33,659 nucleotides of DNA, taken from DAOUEG01 sp964595455 (lineage in GTDB: Bacteria > Chloroflexota > Dehalococcoidia > Dehalococcoidales > RBG-16-60-22). Positions 15,360 to 23,218 of this stretch are shown piece after piece (position 1 is the stretch's first letter; every line of letters starts with the position of its first letter). The notes below the pieces were generated by a model. It was not told where the DNA came from, searched no databases, and was given only the letters and a program-made list of their open reading frames with translations. The position numbers were made by a program, and so were the translations under genes. The stretch is taken from the NCBI GenBank assembly GCA_964595455.1, contig CAZQQL010000025.1, positions 1 through 33,659 of the forward strand. Direction: 5' to 3'.

Positions 15360-15736
15360 AAGTAAGATAATTTTCGTTATACAACACGCTTCATTGGTGT
15401 AAAGGGCATTCGGCTTTCGCGGCCTGCCATGAGAATATACCTAGAGTTTCGAGGTAAATACCACTCTAGCTTACTCTCTTCATGAAAAGGTGTCAAGGCG
15501 GGCCCCGGAGGCTCTTTCCATTTCAGGGACACGCTCTCAATGCAGAACAACCAGATAAAGCGCCTCCTCTGACCCCCGTGGGACGCTTCCGGGGCGTGGA
15601 ACAAAATGGGTGCCAGCCCTTAATCCAATAAGTGTTATCCTACTTAACACTTGAGCCGGATTGGAGTAACGTCAAAGTGGGATACAAGCCCCGGACTGCC
15701 CCCATCAATCCCGCGGTTGTATCCGGGAGGAAAGGT
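15360..15736. other. intergenic region upstream of the response regulator, with inverted repeats
   Basis: No gene is seen in these bases. An 8-bp perfect inverted repeat AAGTGTTA-N7-TAACACTT is at 15630-15652, about 85 bases before the response regulator start, and could be an operator. A weaker 7-bp pair CTAGAGT/ACTCTAG is at 15441-15479. No strong plus-strand promoter could be fixed. Confidence 0.45.
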
Positions 15737-16129
15737 ATGGAGGAAAAAGGGAAAAAGAAAAAGCTGGTCCTGATCGTCGATGACCATATTACCATACTGA
15801 AACTGACGGCAGAGATACTCGAAGAAGCGGGCTACGATGCTGAAATCGTCTCCAGCGGCCGTGAAGCGCTGGACGTGCTGGAAAACCGTAAACCGGATGT
15901 GATGCTACTGGATATCGTCATGCCGGATATGAGCGGGTTCGATGTTTTGACCGGTATGAAATCGGCTTCCAGACCGGCGGTGATCGCCTGCAGCTTTGAT
16001 CCCGGCAGCCGTGACCGGGCGCTTTCACTCGGCGCCGATGCCTTCCTCGCCAAGCCATACGGGCAAAAGGAACTGCTGGAAAAAATAGACGAGATCACCC
16101 ACAAGCCGGATGCCGGCGGTACCGCCTGA
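15737..16129 (+). CDS. single-domain response regulator (CheY-like receiver)
   Basis: 130 residues, one receiver domain and no output domain. Acidic pocket residues D15-D16, the phosphoacceptor D59 in LLDIVMPDMSGFDVL, and the conserved K106 in FLAKPYG are all present. It should be phosphorylated by a histidine kinase, but no kinase is in the window. The start at 15737 is chosen because GGGAGG lies 6 bases upstream; the frame is open 35 codons further up without a ribosome-binding site. A lysine-rich N-terminus (EEKGKKKK) precedes the domain. It ends 10 bases from the convergent deacetylase gene. Confidence 0.92.
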   Translation: MEEKGKKKKLVLIVDDHITILKLTAEILEEAGYDAEIVSSGREALDVLENRKPDVMLLDIVMPDMSGFDVLTGMKSASRPAVIACSFDPGSRDRALSLGADAFLAKPYGQKELLEKIDEITHKPDAGGTA

Positions 16130-16139
16130 CATCTCGCCG

Positions 16140-17198
16140 TTACAGCAGGCCGTGCTTGATTTTGACTGCATCGATGACATCGTCGATGTTGCTCGGTGCG
16201 ATGTCGTTCGGCGGGGGCCCCAGCGGGTCTGCCAGGAAATTTTCCCCCAGCCATATCTTGAGCGTATTGTTCACGGCTACTTCCAGGACGCGGAAGTTAT
16301 AGCCGCCTTCCAGTACAAAAACCGTCTTCCCGCCGCAGCATTCCTGAACCATATTCTCGATTATTCTCGTCAGGGTAATGAATCCGTCCAGCGTCAGCCG
16401 CATGTGGCTGATGGAGTCCGCCCAGTGGCCGTCATAGCCGGCTGAGACCAGCAGGAGGTCCGGGGTGAAGCGGCGGACCGCCGGCATGACTATTTCATTG
16501 AAAACGCGGACATATTCTATGTCCCGGCACCCGGCGGGCATAGGTATATTGATGGAGGTTCCTTCGTTCGGAGTATGCCCGGTATCGTCGATGCGCCCGG
16601 TACCAGGGAAAAGGGGATACTGGTGGAGGGATATGTACAGGACGTTGGGGTTGTGGCTGAAGGCTTCCTGTGTCCCGTTGCCGTGGTGGACGTCGAAGTC
16701 CAGGATGATGATTTTCCTGACGCCCAGGTTTTTCAGGGCGTAGTTGGCGGCGATGGCCACATTGTTGAAGAGGCAAAATCCCATGCACTGATCGACAGTG
16801 GCATGGTGACCCGGCGGCCGTACCAGTGCGAAGACATGGCTTACATCGCTCTTAACCACCGTTTCTACGGCTTTGATAGCTCCGCCGGCGGCGAATATCG
16901 CGGCTTCATATGAAGCCGGAGACATCAATGTGTCCTGGTCCCACCATCCGCCGCCATTCCGGCAAAAAGTCTCAATGCTTTTAATATAGCTTTCCTTGTG
17001 GACCAGCATAAGCTCCGCCAGGGTGGCGGCACGGGCGGGGATAAACTCCAGCAGTGGTTTGATGCCCGTTCTGTCCAGTCCGGCAAGTATCGCCTGCAAC
17101 CTGCCGGGGTTCTCCACATGCGAGCCGGTATCATGCTGCAGGTAGATGGGGTCAAACACATAACCGGCCTTGTTTCTCGGGTAAGGATGGTTATTCAT
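16140..17198 (-). CDS. HDAC/AcuC-family deacetylase
   Basis: 352 residues of the arginase/deacetylase fold. RPPGHHA (127-133) contributes the catalytic histidine pair. DFDVHHGNGTQ (167-177) has the zinc-binding Asp and His. SAGYDGHWAD supplies a further zinc Asp, and LEGGYN the C-terminal loop. Such enzymes remove acetyl groups from lysines or small amines. The gene begins 8 bases after the GNAT/acyl-CoA synthetase gene, so the two are co-transcribed. This mirrors acetylation/deacetylation pairs such as AcuA/AcuC that control acetyl-CoA synthetase activity. A polyamine deacetylase role is possible. Confidence 0.92.
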   Translation of the reverse strand: MNNHPYPRNKAGYVFDPIYLQHDTGSHVENPGRLQAILAGLDRTGIKPLLEFIPARAATLAELMLVHKESYIKSIETFCRNGGGWWDQDTLMSPASYEAAIFAAGGAIKAVETVVKSDVSHVFALVRPPGHHATVDQCMGFCLFNNVAIAANYALKNLGVRKIIILDFDVHHGNGTQEAFSHNPNVLYISLHQYPLFPGTGRIDDTGHTPNEGTSINIPMPAGCRDIEYVRVFNEIVMPAVRRFTPDLLLVSAGYDGHWADSISHMRLTLDGFITLTRIIENMVQECCGGKTVFVLEGGYNFRVLEVAVNNTLKIWLGENFLADPLGPPPNDIAPSNIDDVIDAVKIKHGLL

Positions 17199-17206
17199 AC
17201 GGCCGT

Positions 17207-19921
17207 CTACCTCACGAGCATTCTGGCATCGATTATGCGATATCCCTTTCCTTTGGCCATGACAGTGACGGGATTCAGGTCCAGTTCTGAAATCTCCGGA
17301 ATGTCCTCTATCATGGCCGATACTCTCAATAACAGGTCCTGTACAGATGCAATGTCGCTGGGCGGAGCGCCCCGATACCCCTGGAACAATTGGGAGATCT
17401 TGAGGGAGCCGATCATCTCCCCGGCATCGGCGTCGGTGATGGGATGGAGCTTCAGCGTGACATCCTTGATGAGTTCGGCCAAAACGCCGCCGGCGCCGAA
17501 CATTATCAGCGGTCCGAACGACGGGTCCTGCGTGATGCCGACGATGGTCTCAACCCCGCCGGTTATCATTTCCTGTACCGTTACCCCGGCCATCTCCTCT
17601 TCACGGCCGATCTTTTTCAGATTTTCATAGATGCTATTATAAGCTTTCTCTACGTCTTCTTCGGATTCGACATCCAGAATGACGCCGCCGACATCGGTCT
17701 TGTGGGTGATGGTGGCCGACTCCAGTTTAATTGCAACCGGGAATTTCATGCGGGACGCGGCTGCTTTTGCTTCCGCTGCGGATTTTGCAACGACCGATTT
17801 CATCCGCTTGATGCCGTAACAGTCCAGCAGTCCGGCGATCTCCCTGGGCGAGAGCCAGAGCGGTTCTTCGGTCTTACGCTGGATGGCGGACTCAATGATA
17901 TGCCGCGCGCGTACCTTGTGGATTCCTTTAAAGGACGGATACTCCCCGGCCGGCTTGTTCTTGAGTTCCGCATAGTCTATCGCCCGGCGCAGGGCAAGAA
18001 TGGCTTCTTCCGGGAACGTGTAGCTGGGGATAAAGCTGTTCTGTTTGCCGAGTTGAGCGCTGATACCTTTCTGCCCTATGAAACAGGACAGGATCGGTTT
18101 CTTGTACTTGCGGAACACGGGAGCTACCCTCCGCAGGGCCTCTTCCATTTCCTTGACCTCGACGATGATGGGCGGAGCGAAAATGGTCAGGACGACATCG
18201 ATGTAGTCTTCCGCCGCCAGGACGTTGAGGATTTTTTCATATTCATCAGCGGTGGCGCCGGCCGTTGTATCGATTGGATTGGCCACGTTCAGGTCCCGGC
18301 TCAGCAGGGGCTTGATCTTTGCCACCGTCTCCGGTTTGAGTTCAATGACATCCAGCCCGTTGCGCGCTGCTGCGTCCGCTCCGATGATGCCGGGGCCGCC
18401 GCCGTTGGTTACGATGACGAGCTTCCTGCCCCTGGGCAGCGGCTGGGTGGACAACAGCGTGGCGACGTTGAACAGTTCTTCCACGGCGTTGACGCGGATG
18501 ATGCCCGCGTTGCGGAATAATACGTCCGAAGCTACATCGGACGTAGCCAGCGCGCCGGTATGGGATGAAGCCGCTCGCGCGCCCGCCGGCGTCGAGCCGC
18601 TCTTGACCGCGATAATGGGTTTCTTGGTGGCGACGCGCCGTGCGATGCGGGCGAAGTGCCGCGGGTTACCGAATGATTCCAGGTACAGCAGGATGACCTT
18701 GGTGGCCGGGTCCTGCTCCCAGAACTGGAGAATATCGTTGGAGGAGACATCGGCCCGGTTGCCGACGCTTATGAAGGTCGAAATACCGATGCCGAGCGAC
18801 TTGACATGTTCGAGGATGGTCAGTCCCATGGCGCCGCTCTGTGAAAGGAAAGCCACGTTGCCGATCCCGGGATAGACCTGTGAGAAGGTAGCGTTCATCC
18901 GGATAGCGGGGTCCGTGTTGATGACCCCCATGCAATTGGGGCCGACCAGTCGCATACCGTAACTCAGGGCGATGCTGCGGAGTTCTTCCTCTCGCTTGGC
19001 GCCGTCCGGTCCACGTTCACGGAAACCGTCCGAGATAACGATGAGCGCGCGTACGCCTTTCTGGCCGCATTCATCCGCCACCTTGGTCACAATGGCAGCA
19101 GGCACAGCGATGATGGCCATGTCCACCGGGCCGGGGATATCCAGGACGGAAGGGTAAGACTTGATGGAAAGGACGGCGTCCGTATTGGGATTGACCGGGT
19201 ACAGGATGCCGGAATAGCCGTTCTGGGTGAGGCACCGCATCATCAGGTTGCCGATCGTCTCCGTTTTACGGGCGGCGCCGATCAAGGCGATGGACTTGGG
19301 GGTCAGGATTGGCCGCAGGGAATTGATGGTAGCGATGCGGTCCCGGACGGAAACCTTGTACTCCACGAGCTGCGTCGGGCTGATGGGGAACGACAGGTAG
19401 TAAACGCCGTCTTCCAGTTCCCGGGACACCCGGAAGCCGTAATCCAGGAAAACGTCCATCATCATCTTGTTTTCCGCCAGGACGGTTGCCTCGAACCGGA
19501 CGATGTCGTTCTCCCGGGCGGCATCAACCAGCGCCTGCATGAGCTTGGTGCCGAGCCCTTTATTTTGGTAAGCGTCATCCATGAGGAAAGCGACTTCAGC
19601 GGACTTGCGATTGGGTATCTTGTAGTACCGCGAGATGCCGACTATCTTGCGCCGCGCCCCGATGCCTACCTCCGCGACGAAGGCGTAGGTCTCGTGGTAG
19701 TCCACGGTGCAGTATCGTAACGCGTCCTCTTCCGTCATTTCCTTGGGAATATTGTGGAAGCGGAAATACATGGAGCGAGGGCTCAAGCGGGATAAAAGAG
19801 CCAGCCAGAGAGGCACATCGCTCTGCAGGATAGGCCGGAGGAGTATCTTGGAGCCGTCTTTGAGGATGACCTCGTGGGTATATTTTTCGAGGTCGGGCTG
19901 GCTTACAGAGGAACTTGACAT
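17207..19921 (-). CDS. GNAT acetyltransferase fused to ADP-forming acyl-CoA synthetase
   Basis: 904 residues in three parts. An N-terminal GNAT domain (about 15-180) has the acetyl-CoA loop QNKGLG at 119-124. The CoA-binding and ligase domains (about 200-660) follow. The ATP-grasp domain (about 685-900) contains FPVAIKLES and FGPLIMFGAGG. The phosphorylatable histidine of the synthetase is kept (ASSHTGALAT, H454), so the synthetase part may be active in making ATP from acyl-CoA. In enterobacterial Pat the GNAT domain is at the other end and the synthetase part is thought inactive. The GNAT part could acetylate the synthetase or other proteins. The deacetylase follows 8 bases later. A GGGGGG site precedes the ATG. 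Confidence 0.9.
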   Translation of the reverse strand: MSSSSVSQPDLEKYTHEVILKDGSKILLRPILQSDVPLWLALLSRLSPRSMYFRFHNIPKEMTEEDALRYCTVDYHETYAFVAEVGIGARRKIVGISRYYKIPNRKSAEVAFLMDDAYQNKGLGTKLMQALVDAARENDIVRFEATVLAENKMMMDVFLDYGFRVSRELEDGVYYLSFPISPTQLVEYKVSVRDRIATINSLRPILTPKSIALIGAARKTETIGNLMMRCLTQNGYSGILYPVNPNTDAVLSIKSYPSVLDIPGPVDMAIIAVPAAIVTKVADECGQKGVRALIVISDGFRERGPDGAKREEELRSIALSYGMRLVGPNCMGVINTDPAIRMNATFSQVYPGIGNVAFLSQSGAMGLTILEHVKSLGIGISTFISVGNRADVSSNDILQFWEQDPATKVILLYLESFGNPRHFARIARRVATKKPIIAVKSGSTPAGARAASSHTGALATSDVASDVLFRNAGIIRVNAVEELFNVATLLSTQPLPRGRKLVIVTNGGGPGIIGADAAARNGLDVIELKPETVAKIKPLLSRDLNVANPIDTTAGATADEYEKILNVLAAEDYIDVVLTIFAPPIIVEVKEMEEALRRVAPVFRKYKKPILSCFIGQKGISAQLGKQNSFIPSYTFPEEAILALRRAIDYAELKNKPAGEYPSFKGIHKVRARHIIESAIQRKTEEPLWLSPREIAGLLDCYGIKRMKSVVAKSAAEAKAAASRMKFPVAIKLESATITHKTDVGGVILDVESEEDVEKAYNSIYENLKKIGREEEMAGVTVQEMITGGVETIVGITQDPSFGPLIMFGAGGVLAELIKDVTLKLHPITDADAGEMIGSLKISQLFQGYRGAPPSDIASVQDLLLRVSAMIEDIPEISELDLNPVTVMAKGKGYRIIDARMLVR

Positions 19922-20028
19922 GAGATAACTAATCCCCCCTTTTCTATGATCAACACAACCCTGTCGGTTGTAAATTCCTTTTCGATGAGGGGGATGCCAA
20001 CGGGTCCCAAAAAAGAATCCCTTTATTA

Positions 20029-20058
20029 ATCATACCTCATACTACGTATTTCAGACAA
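20029..20058 (-). promoter_or_regulatory. candidate promoter of the acyl-CoA synthetase/deacetylase operon
   Basis: On the minus strand TTGTCT (20058-20053) and TATGAT (20034-20029) are 18 bases apart, about 108 bases before the start codon. A 6-bp inverted repeat ACAACC-N5-GGTTGT at 19955-19971 lies in the leader and might be regulatory. Confidence 0.45.
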
Positions 20059-20181
20059 GTGAAGAAAACCCGCATAGCATGGACGTAAACACCAGCGGGG
20101 AGTGGGTATATCCGGTCATCTACTGTCGTTTTGCGTAAAATATTCCTTTCAAGACATAATATCAGGCGGAAACGGCATGCC

Positions 20182-20892
20182 TTATCTCTTTCCTACCGGC
20201 ATGACATACAGCGGCGTCTCGCCGTCCGGCAGTCCCAGCAAGTCACCCACACCGGCTTCATCGAAAGCCCCGATCGTAACCGTGCCGAGTCCCAGCGCAA
20301 CAGCCTGGAGGCAGATGTTCTGGGCGGCGTGACCGAGTTCGATATACGTATACTGCACGCCCCGGTCGCCGTAACGCCCGGTCACCCGTTCGTAAACCCC
20401 CGTTATTACGATGTTCAGCGCTCCTTCTGCTACCCATTCCTGGTCGAGCGTTACCTCCATCAGGACTTCTCGCTGATCGCCCTCGCTGAGTAGTTCTATC
20501 CGGTGCCCGTCCGGAAGGTAATGGTAGATGCCGGCCGGCAGGTCTTCAACATTTCCGGCAACCACGTAGACCTCCAGCGGATATGTTCCTCCAGCCGAAG
20601 GCGCCGTGCGGTGCCCGAACTCGTTCGTGATGCCCTGCGCCGCCCAGAGGAGCTGGGAAAGCTCCTGCAATGTGACCGGTTCGCCCGTATATTCCCGCAC
20701 GGAACGGCGATCGAGCAGGGCTTCCTCCAGGGACACGTCGCTGGTGAAGTGGGGTTCGGGCAGGGTTATGGGAGTATTATTCGTGATGTCTCCTCCTGAT
20801 ACTGGTGAGGAGTCAGGTATCTCACAACCCACAGGAAGGATGAAGGACATAATCAGGAATAAAACGGCGGTACTTGCCAAATATCTGCTCAT
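20182..20892 (-). CDS. SagB-type nitroreductase-family lipoprotein
   Basis: 236 residues. The N-terminus is a lipoprotein signal (LPVGC, cysteine 23), followed by a short linker. The rest is a nitroreductase/SagB-type FMN domain: RRSVREYTGEP at the FMN-binding start, HRTAPSAGGTYPLEVYV, YIELGHAAQNICLQAVALG and a C-terminal DGETPLYVMPVGK. SagB proteins oxidise azoline rings of peptides; related nitroreductases reduce other substrates or quinones. No SagC/SagD or precursor peptide gene is nearby, so a natural-product role is not supported. Export as a lipoprotein is unusual for an FMN enzyme, though seen in anaerobes. It stands alone between divergent and convergent neighbours. Confidence 0.88.
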   Translation of the reverse strand: MSRYLASTAVLFLIMSFILPVGCEIPDSSPVSGGDITNNTPITLPEPHFTSDVSLEEALLDRRSVREYTGEPVTLQELSQLLWAAQGITNEFGHRTAPSAGGTYPLEVYVVAGNVEDLPAGIYHYLPDGHRIELLSEGDQREVLMEVTLDQEWVAEGALNIVITGVYERVTGRYGDRGVQYTYIELGHAAQNICLQAVALGLGTVTIGAFDEAGVGDLLGLPDGETPLYVMPVGKR

Positions 20893-21026
20893 TGGTCCCC
20901 CCGGTTTGCAAAGATTACGCGTTCCATACCAGATAGTATAATATGGGTCATCAAGGAATGTGAACCAAATGGATATTTACTTTACAGTGTTTACTTCTTT
21001 GTATTACAATCTGAAAATACCCCCGG

Positions 21027-21323
21027 ATGTGGATGATAGCGGCCATCAATGAAAACAAAATATTCATGGATGATTTTGAACAGGGGATGTGCCGGTGCGG
21101 TTTTTTAAAAAGAGCTTCTCTCCAAACGAGCCCGCAGCGAAAAAAAGGGTATGGCGGAGCTACCTGCCCTGTGTGCGGCGGGGACAACACTGTGAAAGTC
21201 ACACATTATCACTCTCACTTGAAGGATACCTTCTTCAACAACTTTATGGGGTACCGGCCGACTCCAACCGAACGGATCTTCTGGCGCTGCAAGGTCTGCA
21301 AGGTTACCTTCGAACTTAAGTAA
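21027..21323 (+). CDS. small zinc-ribbon protein, unrecognised
   Basis: Up to 98 residues. The C-terminal half has CPVCGG (C47, C50) and CKVCKVTF (C88, C91), which together look like a zinc ribbon, with an intervening region ending NNFMGYRPTPTERIFWR. A further CRC is at 22-24. The start is uncertain: the ATG at 21027 has no good ribosome-binding site, and internal ATGs at 21066 or 21087 are possible; the last follows CAGGGG. The function is not recognised. It has no operon partner and lies divergent from the SagB-type gene. Confidence 0.55.
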   Translation: MWMIAAINENKIFMDDFEQGMCRCGFLKRASLQTSPQRKKGYGGATCPVCGGDNTVKVTHYHSHLKDTFFNNFMGYRPTPTERIFWRCKVCKVTFELK

Positions 21324-21376
21324 CGATTGCATTCCTGTAGGATCTCTTGATATTGAACGTGGAATCCCGGTAATTG

Positions 21377-21388
21377 CGCGGTACCGCG
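21377..21388. other. 12-bp palindrome in a convergent gap
   Basis: CGCGGTACCGCG is a perfect 12-base palindrome in the 148-base gap between the zinc-ribbon gene and the convergent lipoprotein gene. It has no U-tract and is too short for a confident terminator. Nothing else was seen in the gap apart from the hairpin at the lipoprotein stop. Confidence 0.3.
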
Positions 21389-21452
21389 TGAAAACCTAAC
21401 GGAGCCTCCAGGAAGGCAAACTCATGAAGGGAAACTCGCGGTTCAGGTAGTA

Positions 21453-21473
21453 AAGAAGCCGAACAAGCTTCTT
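21453..21473 (-). terminator. weak hairpin at the lipoprotein stop codon
   Basis: A 7-bp perfect stem AAGAAGC/GCTTCTT with a 7-base loop overlaps the TAA of the lipoprotein gene and ends in a short CTTCTTT run on the minus strand. It may act as a weak terminator. Confidence 0.3.
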
Positions 21474-22281
21474 ACTCCGGCAGGTCTTCCCCGGTCAGCA
21501 TGTTCCAGTCGTCGCAGCGGGCTATCTTCACTTCGAGCGTGTCGATATCCACATATATGGTAGCATGGTGCAGCGTGATGACCTGGGCCAGGAACAACCC
21601 GCTTCGGTCGCCGTGGCCGGGATGCAGGGTCTCGTATTCATACCACAGCGTACAGGCGCGGAATGAACTGATAGGGCTGAATTTTTCCTCCCCGACCAGT
21701 TTGATGCTGCCTTCTACGCCGTCGAAGCGGAACGTAGCACTGTTCCTGACAAAATCTTCGGCAACCTGCTTTGCTGCGGCAAAGCGTTCCTCCTCAGGAT
21801 CAGTCGGGGTCGTAGTCGTTACAGTCGGGGCCGCCGGTGTCCATTCCAGCACCACCGTCGATGTCGCGGTCAGCCGGTAGTTGTAGGCGTTCATGTGGCC
21901 GTAGGTCTCGCCGGTCTCAAACTTGCCGGTCACTCTTACCCTGCCGAAATATTCCGGGTAACCGGAAGGGGTCTTTGTCTGGGTGTGCAGTTCAGACTGG
22001 AGTCCCCGCTCCGGCATCGTCCAGATGAGCGGCTGCTCCGGAACGGTCCGCTCCGGATCGAATTCCGCCTGACCGAGTACACCCGCCAGGGCGGTTATCT
22101 CGAAACCGCTGAAATAGAACCCTTCCACGGTGACGGTCTTACCGTTGTAGTCGTCCGCTCTGGCGATGAGCTCGGAAAAGGTCAGAGTGTCTTCGCCGGC
22201 GCCCGTGATGGCACTGCAGCCGGCCGGGACCCACGCCAGGACCAGGATGACGAGAAGGACGAGTGCAGTTTTACGCACCAT
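21472..22281 (-). CDS. putative lipoprotein with OB-like N-terminal domain
   Basis: 269 residues with a lipoprotein signal (VPAGC, cysteine 22). Residues about 34-150 contain LIARADDYNGKTVTVEGFYF and YFGRVRVTGKFETGE, a pattern like the OB-fold lipoproteins in which a segment 'xxNGKxVxVxG' starts the barrel. A Thr/Pro-rich linker (PTVTTTTPTDPEEE) leads to a second domain of about 90 residues (AAKQVAEDFVRNSATFRFDG onward) that I do not recognise. No catalytic residues are evident. It is a single gene, divergent from the YkgJ-type gene. The function is unknown; a surface binding role is plausible. Confidence 0.8.
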   Translation of the reverse strand: MVRKTALVLLVILVLAWVPAGCSAITGAGEDTLTFSELIARADDYNGKTVTVEGFYFSGFEITALAGVLGQAEFDPERTVPEQPLIWTMPERGLQSELHTQTKTPSGYPEYFGRVRVTGKFETGETYGHMNAYNYRLTATSTVVLEWTPAAPTVTTTTPTDPEEERFAAAKQVAEDFVRNSATFRFDGVEGSIKLVGEEKFSPISSFRACTLWYEYETLHPGHGDRSGLFLAQVITLHHATIYVDIDTLEVKIARCDDWNMLTGEDLPE

Positions 22282-22586
22282 TACGGCCTCCGGTTGGGAG
22301 TATGTGCTTCATCAAGTATAACGCGGCTGCCCGTTGAAAGGTTAGTGGAGAGGTTAAACTCCTCTAAAGGGTTCGTTGAACTCTTTCCCTGTTTATGGTT
22401 GAATTGATGTATTGGAATACTTGGCTGGCTGCAAGGTTGGCCATTTTTTTATGGCGCTGGCACCGGTTGAAACGGATTTGCTTTTCAGCAAGGAATCTCG
22501 ATTTTTCCAGCCTTCACATTTTTCCAATGATGCTGCCCTGTAACCGGCATGAATCCCGCAGGGTATAAATAAAACTAAAGGAGTTT
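22282..22586. other. intergenic region between divergent genes
   Basis: These 305 bases separate the lipoprotein gene (minus) and the YkgJ-type gene (plus). They must hold both promoters, but no clear -35/-10 pair could be fixed. A TATAAA at 22564-22569 close to the plus-strand start and a minus-strand TATACT near 22313-22318 are the best -10 candidates. No RNA gene or small ORF is supported. Confidence 0.35.
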
Positions 22587-23174
22587 ATGATCCCAGTAAA
22601 AAGCGGCACGGCAGGTATCAAGGTATCTAATATCGATGAGAGAATTTTTAAGACCCGTTATTTTGCCCGCTGCATGGAGTGCACCGCATGCCGGGACGAC
22701 TGCTGCAGCTACGGTTGCCCGGTTGACATAATGGAAGTCGAGAAGATTTACCGCCATAAGGTCCAGCTCGAAGAACGACTGAGCATCAATGCTTCTGAAT
22801 GGTTCCACGAAGAAGTCATCGTCCGCCCCGAATTCCCCTCCGGCCGTGTCCGGAACACCAGGGTCGTCAACGGCGCCTGTGTGTTTCGCAATAACCGCGG
22901 CCGCGGCTGCCACCTTCACGGTTATGCCCTGGAACAGGGCATCGACCCGCACCAGATCAAGCCGATGGTCTGCTTCCTTTTCCCGCTGACATGGGACAGC
23001 GATTACCTGTACGTCAGCGAATTCCTGGATGAGCTTCCCTGCCGCCATGAAGGCCTGCTGATCTGCGATTGCCTGCGCGAAGAACTGGCCTGTTACCTGG
23101 GCGGGGAATTCGTCCGGGAACTGGAAACAGCCCGGGGTGAACCGGCTCCCTGTAAAACGGTCACACAATCATAG
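22587..23174 (+). CDS. YkgJ-family cysteine-cluster protein
   Basis: 195 residues. The N-terminal cluster CMECTACRDDCCSYGC (C29, C32, C35, C39, C40, C44) resembles the CxxCxxxCC pattern of the YkgJ / putative zinc- or iron-chelating family. Further cysteines follow in NGACVFR, RGCHLHG, KPMVCFLFP and ICDCLREELACY. The HGxxPxxxKPxxCxxFP segment is also typical of the family. A GGAG site lies 4-5 bases before the ATG. The family probably binds a metal or Fe-S cluster and its role is unsettled. No partner gene adjoins it. Confidence 0.85.
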   Translation: MIPVKSGTAGIKVSNIDERIFKTRYFARCMECTACRDDCCSYGCPVDIMEVEKIYRHKVQLEERLSINASEWFHEEVIVRPEFPSGRVRNTRVVNGACVFRNNRGRGCHLHGYALEQGIDPHQIKPMVCFLFPLTWDSDYLYVSEFLDELPCRHEGLLICDCLREELACYLGGEFVRELETARGEPAPCKTVTQS

Positions 23175-23218
23175 TTCAAAGTTGAGCAGGTGAAGCGAAA
23201 CGTAACCCGCCCTGATCG

